A program made the translations under genes and the position numbers. The notes below the pieces were generated by a model. It searched no databases. It was given only the letters and a program-made list of their open reading frames with translations, and was not told the DNA's origin. This document shows, in pieces, positions 14,975-21,875 of a DNA stretch of 32,011 nucleotides (the first letter of the stretch is position 1; each line of letters starts with the position of its first letter). Source of the stretch: Pseudomonadota bacterium (GTDB taxonomy: Bacteria > Myxococcota_A > Polyangia > Polyangiales > JAFGIB01); NCBI GenBank assembly GCA_017881185.1, contig JADGRE010000047.1, forward strand, positions 1-32,011, given 5' to 3'.

Positions 14975-16105
14975 ATGGGTGTCTTCGAGAGCATGGCGCA
15001 GTACGGCTACGGTGAAGTGCACATGGCGCGCGACGAGCGCACGCAACTGCGGACGATCATCGCGATTCACGACACGCGCCTTGGGCCGGCCCTCGGCGGT
15101 TGCCGCTTCGTCAGTTACGTCAACGAAGAAGCTGCACTGACCGACGCACTGCGCCTGGCGCGCGGCATGACCTTCAAGGCAGCGCTCGCACGCTTGCCGC
15201 ACGGCGGTGGCAAGGCCGTGATCTTGTTGCCGGACGGCGAGCATGACCGCACTGCCCTGCTGCAGCGCTTCGGACGCTTCGTCGACGGACTCGGCGGCCG
15301 CTACGTCACGGCGGAAGACGCAGGCACGGGTTTGCCGGACATGGAGATCATCCGCACGCAGACCAAGCACGTGGTGGGCCTCGGCACTGCGCACGGTGGC
15401 TCGGGCGATCCCTCGCCGTTCACCGCGCTCGGCGTGCGGCGCGGCATCGAAGCATACGTGGAGCTGGTGCTCGGCAAGAAGAGCCTCGCGGGCCTGCACG
15501 TCGCGGTGCAGGGCGTGGGGCACGTGGGCTATCACCTCTGCAAGGAGCTGCACGCAGCAGGCGCGCGCATCACGCTGGCCGACGTGCGCGACGAGCTCGC
15601 CGCACGCGCCGCTGCAGAGGTCTCCGCACAGGTGGTGCCCGCCGCCGAAGTGCACCGTGTGCCTTGCGACGTGTTCGCACCCTGCGCGCTCGGCGGCGCG
15701 CTCAACGACCGCACCGTGCCGCAGCTGCAATGCAAGATCGTCGCCGGCGCCGCCAACAACCAGCTGGCGAGCGACGACAACGGCGTGGCGCTACAAGCGC
15801 GCGGCATTCTGTATGCACCCGACTACGCCATCAACGCCGGCGGGCTGATCAACGTGGCGCAGGAAGTCGCCGGCTACGACGCCCATGCGTCGCGCGAGCG
15901 CACGCTGCGCATCTACGACACCCTCCACGCCATCGGCGCTCGCTCGCTCAAGACCGGCGAGCCATCGCATCGGGTGGCCGATGCGATGGTGCAAGAGATT
16001 CTCGGCGCAGCCGCTGACAACCTGCAGGCCCAGACCTCCAGGTCAGACCACGAGTCACGCGGTCACATCACCAGCCAGATGAAGCCCTTGTCCAGGGACA
16101 CCTGA
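14975..16105 (+). CDS. ldh: Leucine (branched-chain amino acid) dehydrogenase
   Basis: 376 residues. The ATG at 14975 is chosen for GGGAG six bases upstream and because [17 protein letters not shown] fits the family N-terminus. The enzyme reversibly deaminates leucine, valine and isoleucine to 2-oxo acids with NAD+. Motifs are [28 protein letters not shown] (substrate and catalytic lysines), [20 protein letters not shown] and the Rossmann loop [11 protein letters not shown]. Later come GAANNQL and [15 protein letters not shown]. It is longer than typical LeuDH (about 345-365) by a polar C-terminal tail, which overlaps the 3' end of the convergent lipoprotein gene by 43 bases. In gliding predators it may feed branched-chain fatty-acid or energy metabolism; that is inference. 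Confidence 0.92.
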   Translation: MGVFESMAQYGYGEVHMARDERTQLRTIIAIHDTRLGPALGGCRFVSYVNEEAALTDALRLARGMTFKAALARLPHGGGKAVILLPDGEHDRTALLQRFGRFVDGLGGRYVTAEDAGTGLPDMEIIRTQTKHVVGLGTAHGGSGDPSPFTALGVRRGIEAYVELVLGKKSLAGLHVAVQGVGHVGYHLCKELHAAGARITLADVRDELAARAAAEVSAQVVPAAEVHRVPCDVFAPCALGGALNDRTVPQLQCKIVAGAANNQLASDDNGVALQARGILYAPDYAINAGGLINVAQEVAGYDAHASRERTLRIYDTLHAIGARSLKTGEPSHRVADAMVQEILGAAADNLQAQTSRSDHESRGHITSQMKPLSRDT

Positions 16106-16833
16106 CGTTCGTGCTTGTTCTTGTCGGCGATGGTGAGCGCCAGACCGCGCTCGGCCGCGAGTGACAAGTCGCTCGTGGCCTCGTTGTCGCCGAGCTCCGA
16201 CACGCGCTGCGGGCCGATCGCCACGATGCGCTCGCCCGGGAGGATGCCCGCGCGCGCAGCCGGCGAGTAGTGTTCCACCTCGAGCACGATGAGCGCGTCG
16301 GGTCGCACCTCGAAGCGCAGTCCCACGCCCTGTTGTGCGCGTGGCGCCGAGACCATGATGCTCACGCTGCCGAGGTTGTCGAGCGACAGGCTGGCCGTCG
16401 CGTCGGGCAACGCAGTGCCCGGCAAGCCCGTGGAAGTCGTGGCGCCCGCTGGATCGGCGCTCACGGCACTGTCACGGTCCCACAACTCCACGCGGAACAC
16501 CGAGTCCTCGGAGATCTCCACGTTCTTGGGCAGCGTGAAATTCCATTCCGGATGACGGTTGTTCTCACGCACCGGCGACTCCCAGACCAGACGCTTGTCG
16601 ATGATGATCCGCACGAAGGGGTCTGGATCGGTGCCGTCGGAATCCCAGGGCAAGCCGGTCGCCTTGAACGGCGGCAGCTCGGCGCCCACCACGCGCAAGG
16701 TCCACAGGTCCTTGGGTCGGTCGTCGACTTTGACGAGCGCCAGCGGCGCCGGGTGCATGGTGGTGGTACGGCGTGGATACGCGCAGCCGGTGACAGCAAG
16801 CGCGAGCGTGAAGACCAAGATCTGGGTACGCAT
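16063..16833 (-). CDS. Lipoprotein with C2-like and PDZ domains
   Basis: 256 residues. Lipoprotein signal with lipobox AVTGC (C17). Residues about 45-130 look like a C2 domain: DPFVRIIIDKRLVWESPV, then NNRHPEWNFTLPKN and VFRVELWDRD, the strand pattern of C2 folds with the aspartates that commonly bind calcium. Residues about 175-245 look like a PDZ domain: LRFEVRPDALIVLEVEHYSPAARAG followed by LPGERIVAIG. A C2+PDZ pairing on a lipid-anchored surface or periplasmic protein is uncommon; I do not recognise a named family. It is divergent from the small lipoprotein gene at 16979 and convergent with leucine dehydrogenase. Confidence 0.7.
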   Translation of the reverse strand: MRTQILVFTLALAVTGCAYPRRTTTMHPAPLALVKVDDRPKDLWTLRVVGAELPPFKATGLPWDSDGTDPDPFVRIIIDKRLVWESPVRENNRHPEWNFTLPKNVEISEDSVFRVELWDRDSAVSADPAGATTSTGLPGTALPDATASLSLDNLGSVSIMVSAPRAQQGVGLRFEVRPDALIVLEVEHYSPAARAGILPGERIVAIGPQRVSELGDNEATSDLSLAAERGLALTIADKNKHERQVSLDKGFIWLVM

Positions 16834-16978
16834 GACGCAGCTAGCATGCCACTGTCTTGGGCTGCGCGGGAAGCGCCGTGGCGCTAGAGCGTGAAACGAA
16901 GCCTGTGGCAGCCTTGCGCCGTGGATCGGGCCACGTTACAAAGCCGGCGTTTGGGTGCGTCGGGGAGGACTCTTCATC

Positions 16979-17284
16979 ATGAAGCTCTGTGCTCGTTTCA
17001 GCCCGCGTTTCAGCCCGCGTTTCAGTCCGCGTTTCAGTCTTGCCCTGTGCGCCACACTCTTGGTGTTCAGCGGCGCCTTCAGCATGGGCTGCGAAGACGA
17101 CCCTCGCGACAAGGCCTTCCTCAAGCCGGACGCCGGCAGCGATGCGAGCACTGGGACCGATGCCGCGATGAGTGGCAATGACTCGGGCACGACGCCGGAC
17201 TCGGGTGCTGGCGACTCGGGCGCGCCGGACACGGGCATAGGCACCGGTAGCGACGCTGGCGACGACGCCGGCGACGCGAACTGA
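16979..17284 (+). CDS. Small acidic lipoprotein
   Basis: 101 residues. ATG 16979 has GGGGAGGA about nine bases upstream. The signal peptide carries an N-terminal RFSP repeat, a hydrophobic core (LALCATLLVFSGAF) and lipobox FSMGC (C38). The mature part is almost entirely Asp, Gly, Ser, Thr and Ala with a strong net negative charge and no predicted fold. Such stretches are usual as spacers in longer myxobacterial surface lipoproteins; here the protein simply ends, so it is either a minimal surface protein or the remnant of a longer one. Confidence 0.65.
   Translation: MKLCARFSPRFSPRFSPRFSLALCATLLVFSGAFSMGCEDDPRDKAFLKPDAGSDASTGTDAAMSGNDSGTTPDSGAGDSGAPDTGIGTGSDAGDDAGDAN
16995..17042 (+). repeat. 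12-bp coding tandem repeat in a signal peptide
   Basis: The unit GTTTCAGCCCGC occurs twice exactly, once with one mismatch and once as a diverged fourth copy. It codes RFSP units that supply the positive charges of the signal-peptide n-region. The period keeps frame. Confidence 0.9.
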
Positions 17285-17326
17285 GCGTTGCGCGCACCGG
17301 CGCCGACTGGCCGTCAGCGCTCGCTT

Positions 17327-18016
17327 TCAGAATACGTACTTCAAGTACGCCGAGGTGTTGAGCGCGAGGGCTTGCTCGCCATCGCGGCCGTTCAAGCTTG
17401 GCAAGAGCAGCGCGTCCGCGCACACGCCCATCGAGTGGTGCGCGTTGTGCAAGTGCCAGTCGAAGCCTAGCCCGCCGCCGTAAGCTGCACCCGGGTCGCT
17501 GGCCTTGCGAAAGCCGTAGGCTTGCAGGAAGTCGCCGCTGGCCCAGCCGACACCGAATTCGCCCGCGAGCCAGAGCGCCGCGCGTTCACCGACCGGCAAC
17601 TGCAACCTCGCCTGCGCCACCATGTTGTAGAGCTGGAACGCCGTGGGGCCTGGCGGCGGCGGTGCATCGGTGGGGTGAAACGCGACTGCGACCAGCGCAG
17701 CGATGCCGAACCACGGGGCAAGCTCGTAGCCCGCGCCGATGCGGGCGCCGGGACCCGGCTGCGTCAGCCTTCCGGCGCCACCCAGGAGCCCCTGACCACC
17801 GAGCTCCGCACGCAGATGCCAACCCACCGCGTACATGTCGCGCGTGGTCACGATGGCTTCGGGTGGCAAGCGCTCCACATCCAGGCGCGTGGTGTCGGGT
17901 GCTTCTTCGGCGCTTGCGGTCGCTGCGTGCAGCAGCAGCAGCGCCGCGCACGCAACCACGCTGCGGCACAGGAGCGCGAAGCCAAAGCGATTCGAAGGTG
18001 CACGGTACGCGGGCAT
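17327..18016 (-). CDS. Outer-membrane beta-barrel-like protein, last gene of the Glt-like cluster
   Basis: 229 residues from ATG 18016; a GTG at 18052 lies inside the 13-bp repeat array and is unlikely. Signal peptide (about residues 10-36, cleavage near ASA/EE), then alternating polar/hydrophobic strands with many Gly and aromatic residues (GWHLRAELGGQGLLG, ARIGAGYELAPWFGIAALVAV, AALWLAGEFGVGWASG, AYGGGLGFDWHLH). The C-terminus LNTSAYLKYVF ends in Phe, the classical barrel-insertion signature. It follows the lipoprotein gene after a junction made of 13-bp repeats. Barrel proteins belong to the outer-membrane part of the Glt complex in Myxococcus (GltA, GltB, GltH) and a CglE-like role is also possible; assignment is not settled. 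Confidence 0.7.
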   Translation of the reverse strand: MPAYRAPSNRFGFALLCRSVVACAALLLLHAATASAEEAPDTTRLDVERLPPEAIVTTRDMYAVGWHLRAELGGQGLLGGAGRLTQPGPGARIGAGYELAPWFGIAALVAVAFHPTDAPPPPGPTAFQLYNMVAQARLQLPVGERAALWLAGEFGVGWASGDFLQAYGFRKASDPGAAYGGGLGFDWHLHNAHHSMGVCADALLLPSLNGRDGEQALALNTSAYLKYVF

Positions 18017-18091
18017 CAGGGTTCGCTGCCGCTGTTCACTATCACGATTCACGGTCGCGGTTCACGGTCGCGGTTCACGGCCACGGTTCAC
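18014..18091 (-). repeat. 13-bp tandem array between two Glt-like genes
   Basis: Six consecutive 13-base units, read on the minus strand, begin GTGAA (last one GCGAA): two are identical GTGAACCGCGACC (18078-18066, 18065-18053), one differs by two bases, the others are more diverged. The first unit holds the TGA stop of the lipoprotein gene (18090-18088) and the last holds the ATG of the barrel gene (18016-18014). The period is not a multiple of three. Confidence 0.9.
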
Positions 18092-18882
18092 GGCATGGCT
18101 GGCGGCATGGCGTGGAACGCTTTGGGATTGGTGTGCATGAGCGGGTCGCCGGGGCTGGCGAGCTTGTCTCCCACGTCGCGCACGCGAACGCTGGCTTCCA
18201 GCAAGATCCGACCCTGTTCGAGCGAACGCAGGCCCAGGCGCAGCGCGACGAGGCCCGGAATCACGGCGGGAATGTACTTCTGCGAGCGCGGATCGCTGCT
18301 CGAGTTGTTCTCGAAGTACACGACCTCGTCGGGATTGGGCGCGCCGTTGACCACGGTGGCCAGGTCGACCGCGGCCTCGTCGAGCTCTTCTTCGCGAACG
18401 GTGTGGCTTTGCCGATCTTTGGGGCCGAGCGTGTAGCGCCGTTCCCACTGCGCGTGCATCGGGACGGGGTTGCGCTCGACCACCGCCACGCCGGGAAAGT
18501 ACTCGTCGAACTCGTTCGCGCCGTTGACGACCACGTCGATGTCGTGAGGCTTGTCGTCGAGGTTGCTCAGCGTGAAGTCGACCTCGATCTCGTCGTCGCC
18601 GCGCTCCACCCACGGCAGACGCGGATACGGCAGCTTCTTGAACGCCTTGACGCCCGTCTGGCGGTCCATCATCTCCATCGGGCTCGGCTTGCGCACCGGC
18701 AGCTGGGCGCGCGTCTCCACGATGTAGAGCGCACCATCGCGGCTGGCGAACACGGGTGGCGTGGTCTGTGTGAGCGCAACTTGGTAGAGCTTGCCATTGC
18801 CGATGTACTCGCGAGTATCCCCGCAAGCAGCCAGTAGCAGCAGCGCGCACGAAAGACCGACCTGTTGCAAGCGTGTTCGCAT
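18088..18882 (-). CDS. Lipoprotein in the Glt-like cluster (gltH/gltK position)
   Basis: 264 residues with a lipoprotein signal (lipobox LLAAC, C20). The mature part has a beta-rich pattern (DDEIEVDFTLSNLDDKPHDIDVVVNGANEFDEYF, IPAVIPGLVALRLGLRS) and conserved-looking segments but no named motif. The ribosome site GAGGGGGG overlaps the stop of the gltG-like gene, ten bases upstream, so expression is coupled. In Myxococcus the gene after gltG is gltH, and the Glt lipoprotein is GltK; this protein fits GltK in type and gltH in place. I would not assign either name. Confidence 0.7.
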   Translation of the reverse strand: MRTRLQQVGLSCALLLLAACGDTREYIGNGKLYQVALTQTTPPVFASRDGALYIVETRAQLPVRKPSPMEMMDRQTGVKAFKKLPYPRLPWVERGDDEIEVDFTLSNLDDKPHDIDVVVNGANEFDEYFPGVAVVERNPVPMHAQWERRYTLGPKDRQSHTVREEELDEAAVDLATVVNGAPNPDEVVYFENNSSSDPRSQKYIPAVIPGLVALRLGLRSLEQGRILLEASVRVRDVGDKLASPGDPLMHTNPKAFHAMPPAMP

Positions 18883-18892
18883 GACGCCCCCC

Positions 18893-20269
18893 TCAGCTTC
18901 CCCGCAGCAAGAATGGATAGGTCACTTCGACTTCGCCGCCGTCAGGCTTCGGAAACACCCAACGCTTGATCTGACGCACCATGCAGCCCTCGACGCGTGC
19001 ATTGCCCAGCGTCGACTTGGCCACGCGCACCACGGTGACGTGGCCATCGAGATCGATGCGCCAGTTCATGGACACCGCACCCGCGAGCTTCGGATCGCGC
19101 TGCATCTCGACCTCGAAGCAGTACTTGATGGCTGCCTGGTTGGCGCGGACCACCCGGTCGATCTGCTCCTTGGACAGAAAGCCATTCACGTGCGCGCCGC
19201 CGTTATCGAGTGACAGCTGCGCCTCGTGCGCCTTGGCTCCCGGCAAACCGATGCCGCCAGCACCCTTACCTCTGCCGTTGCCGCTACCCGCTCCAACACC
19301 GGTGCCCATGTCACCTGCACCAAACAGCACGCCCTTGCCCGTGCCGCCGCCACCGCTGCCCGATCCGCGCAACCCGAAGCCACCCGAGCCGCGACCGGCG
19401 ACGGTCTGCACCGAACCCAGGCCGCCGAGCATCTTGTCGAGCGTGGGCGTGTCGAGCGCGTTCGACAGCGCGTTGTTCGGACCGCCGCCGCTCAGCACAC
19501 CGAGCAAGCCCATGCCGCGCACCTTGGCGGCGATGGCGTCTTTGGGTTCGCCGGCGATCTGCGTGTCAGGTCGCGTTGCGTCTTTGCGGCCCACGCGACC
19601 TTCGGCGTGCTCTTGTTTCTTGCCGCCCAGCTCGTCGCGATCGCGCATGCCCGGATCTTTGGTCTCGGTGCCGGACTTACGCTTGCGCAAGAGCGGTTCG
19701 TCTTCCGGCGGTGGCACCACCATGAAGCGCTTCACCAGCTCGGTGTCGAGCTCGAGCGAACCGGCCGGCGCGAATTCTTTCGCGGCGACCAAGAACAAGA
19801 ACAAGAGCGCGCCCACGTGGAAGAACACCGACAAACCGAGGCTCGCGGCCAACGCCGGCTCGCGCGACAAGCGCGTGGGCATGGGCTGCTGCACCGGACG
19901 CACTTGCTGGAAGAACACCGCAATGCTGCCGAGCGTGACCACGCCGTAGTCGTCGGGACCCAGGCGCGTAGGCTCGCGCAGCTCACGCACGCTGCGCCGC
20001 TCACCCGACAACCACACGAAGCCGCCAAGCACCGCGTTGGGCAGCAGCGCATAGCCCAGGCCTTGCGGCGACAGCAAAGTGAGCGTGTCACCTGCAACCA
20101 GATCGGCAGGCAGCGGGAACATCGCCTTGGGGCCGCCCAGCGTCACCGGCCGCGGATCGAGCAGCAGCTCGTCGGCCTGCAGACTGCCGTTCCACAAGAG
20201 CGCCACACGCAATCGACGCTCCGTGCTGGAAACGCTGGTGGCGGCGCCGCTGGTGACCACTTCGGCCAT
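18893..20269 (-). CDS. gltG: GltG-like inner-membrane protein with TonB-like C-terminal (AgmX/PglI-type) domain
   Basis: 458 residues from ATG 20269, which shares one base with the preceding stop (TGATG). Residues about 18-125 form a beta-rich, FHA-like cytoplasmic module (LRVALLWNGSL, PVTLGG, YGVVTLGSIAVFF). One membrane helix lies at about 140-163. A charged linker (175-245) and a Gly-rich linker (about 290-345, GSGSGGGGTGKG) reach across the periplasm. Residues 363-456 are the AgmX/PglI/TonB-like C-terminal domain with the usual Cys pair (C384 in IKYCFE, C429 in VEGCMVRQIKRWVFPKP). This is the plan of GltG, which links the inner-membrane motor to periplasmic and outer-membrane Glt proteins. 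The gene order D-E-F-G supports the name. Confidence 0.75.
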   Translation of the reverse strand: MAEVVTSGAATSVSSTERRLRVALLWNGSLQADELLLDPRPVTLGGPKAMFPLPADLVAGDTLTLLSPQGLGYALLPNAVLGGFVWLSGERRSVRELREPTRLGPDDYGVVTLGSIAVFFQQVRPVQQPMPTRLSREPALAASLGLSVFFHVGALLFLFLVAAKEFAPAGSLELDTELVKRFMVVPPPEDEPLLRKRKSGTETKDPGMRDRDELGGKKQEHAEGRVGRKDATRPDTQIAGEPKDAIAAKVRGMGLLGVLSGGGPNNALSNALDTPTLDKMLGGLGSVQTVAGRGSGGFGLRGSGSGGGGTGKGVLFGAGDMGTGVGAGSGNGRGKGAGGIGLPGAKAHEAQLSLDNGGAHVNGFLSKEQIDRVVRANQAAIKYCFEVEMQRDPKLAGAVSMNWRIDLDGHVTVVRVAKSTLGNARVEGCMVRQIKRWVFPKPDGGEVEVTYPFLLRGS

Positions 20270-20706
20270 CAGAATGTCTTCTCTTGCGTACCACGCTGCA
20301 GCTCGGGCATGAACGAGCGATGCGGCAAGCGTGGCCGGCCGAACTCTGCACGCAAGCGGTTCAGGAAGTACAACATCTGCGGCGTCTTGAGCTGACCTTC
20401 GATGTCCAGCCCGGTGAACTCGAGCATCTTCACCTCGCTGCCGCCTTCCTTCTTCACGTCGTCGCGTGCGTCGGAATCCGCCACGGGCGCAGGCGCGCTC
20501 GGCTTGCTGTCGCTGCCGCCACCGACCCGCGCCTCGGTAGCGCCCGCGGGTTTCGCCGCCGCAGCTTTGCGCGCAGTTGCGGGCTTGGCGGCGGGCTTGT
20601 GGGCCACAGCTGGCTTGTGCGCCTTGTCCTGCGCGCTGGCCGTGGCGCCCGACACCGACAAGAGCAGCATCGCACACACACCGAGGCTCGCTGTCCATGT
20701 GCTCAT
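20269..20706 (-). CDS. Small secreted protein in the gltF position
   Basis: 145 residues. Signal peptide (about 1-25, ATASA/QD), a Lys/Ala/Pro-rich linker (about 27-60) resembling TonB-type spacer sequence, then an acidic segment and a compact C-terminal motif, EFTGLDIEGQLKTPQMLYFL followed by NRLRAEFGRP. The last segment looks structured and is the part likely to be conserved. The ATG overlaps the gltE-like stop (ATGA) and its stop overlaps the gltG-like start, so it is tightly coupled between the two. Position matches gltF of Myxococcus; I cannot confirm homology by eye. Confidence 0.7.
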   Translation of the reverse strand: MSTWTASLGVCAMLLLSVSGATASAQDKAHKPAVAHKPAAKPATARKAAAAKPAGATEARVGGGSDSKPSAPAPVADSDARDDVKKEGGSEVKMLEFTGLDIEGQLKTPQMLYFLNRLRAEFGRPRLPHRSFMPELQRGTQEKTF

Positions 20707-21875
20707 GAGCCGGTCTTCTTCTTAACAGGTTTGGCGTGCGTGGGTGCTGCTGCGGGCTTGGGCGCAGGGGCCACGGCCGGCGCAGGTGCCGCGGGGATCT
20801 GCGCAAGGTAACGTTCCGCCACGGGCCGCTCCACGGCATCGCTCGCGGCCACATCGAGGTACCTCTCGAACAGTTCCCGCGCCTCGCCGCGACGGTTCAG
20901 GAATTCGGCGCGCAAGACGCCCAGGTCGAAGAGCGCAGCGGGATCGCTCGGCGCGTCTTCCAGGGCCTTTTCATAGGCTTTTTCGGCATCGGCGTGCTTG
21001 CCTAGGCCGCGCAGCGACACACCCAGCCCGACCCGAGCGTCGACGGCGTGCTCGTCTAGGGCGAGCACCTTCTCGTACTCGGCGTGCGCCGCGGCGTAGT
21101 CCCCTGCGTGCACCAACACCGACGCGCGGTTCATGCGCGCCGGAGCGAAGCTCGGGTCCACCGCGACCGCCTTTTCGAATTCGTCGAACGCCAGCTGAGT
21201 GTCTCCCCGCTCGAGCCCCAGAAGGCCAAGGTCATTGTGCGCCGGTGCACTCTTGGGGTCCAGCGCGAGCACCTTGCGGAACACGAGCTCGGCCACGTCG
21301 GGTTCTTGCTTCGCACGGTAGATGCGGCCGACTTCGAGCAGCGCAGCCGCGTTCGCCGGATCGCGCACCAGCGCATCGCGCGCCTGCGTGAGCGCGTCAT
21401 CGAAGCGGCCGCGCTCGCGCAAGATCGACGTGAGCAAGACGCGCACCTTGTTGTCGTCTGCATGCGACTGCAGGTACTGCTCGAGCAAGTCGCTCGCGGC
21501 GGCGCGATCGCCGAGCCGATGTTGGGCTTCGGCCAAGCCGATCAACGGCTCGCTCGCACTCGGCTCGGTCTGATGCGCGGCCTCGAAGTGTTGCAGCGCC
21601 TTGCGGGCTTCGCCCCGACGCTCGTAGACCACGCCGAGGTTGTAGTGTGCCTCCCACAAGCCCGGGTCGATCGCGAGCGCGGCCTCGAAACTCTCGATCG
21701 CGTGCGTTTCGTTGTCGCGCCCCTTTTGCGCGAGCCACTTGATGCCTTCGAGGTAGCTGTGCGCTGCGCGTGGATCTGCGGGCTGCGGCCCCGCGATGAC
21801 GGGCTTTTCGGCGATGGCGCCGCCACAAGCGGCGAGCGCCAGCCCGAGCGCGCAAGTGCAAGCCAGGCGCTTCAT
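20703..21875 (-). CDS. gltE: GltE/AglT-like TPR lipoprotein
   Basis: 390 residues. Lipoprotein signal with lipobox ALAAC (C17), then about eight TPR units across residues 45-345 (for example WEAHYNLGVVYERRGEARKA, APAHNDLGLLGLERGDTQLA, PAALFDLGVLRAE), and a Pro/Ala/Lys-rich tail ending KPVKKKTGS. This matches AglT/GltE, a periplasmic TPR lipoprotein of the gliding machinery. It starts at an ATGA overlap with the giant TPR gene upstream and ends in another ATGA with the gltF-position gene. The probable role is a scaffold on the inner face of the outer membrane or in the periplasm. Confidence 0.75.
   Translation of the reverse strand: MKRLACTCALGLALAACGGAIAEKPVIAGPQPADPRAAHSYLEGIKWLAQKGRDNETHAIESFEAALAIDPGLWEAHYNLGVVYERRGEARKALQHFEAAHQTEPSASEPLIGLAEAQHRLGDRAAASDLLEQYLQSHADDNKVRVLLTSILRERGRFDDALTQARDALVRDPANAAALLEVGRIYRAKQEPDVAELVFRKVLALDPKSAPAHNDLGLLGLERGDTQLAFDEFEKAVAVDPSFAPARMNRASVLVHAGDYAAAHAEYEKVLALDEHAVDARVGLGVSLRGLGKHADAEKAYEKALEDAPSDPAALFDLGVLRAEFLNRRGEARELFERYLDVAASDAVERPVAERYLAQIPAAPAPAVAPAPKPAAAPTHAKPVKKKTGS

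Noticed and set aside
17285..17326. Continuation of the small lipoprotein beyond its stop by frameshift
   Set aside because: No longer reading frame continues in the neighbouring frames, and the next gene is convergent.
18014..18091. Plasmid-type replication iterons
   Set aside because: Direct 13-bp repeats recall iterons, but there is no Rep gene or AT-rich region, and the array lies inside an operon.
18893..20854. 653-codon reading of the gltG-like frame
   Set aside because: The first 195 codons run through the gltF-position gene in another frame and are Arg/Ala-rich shadow; the ATG at 20269 with the TGATG junction gives a sensible N-terminus.
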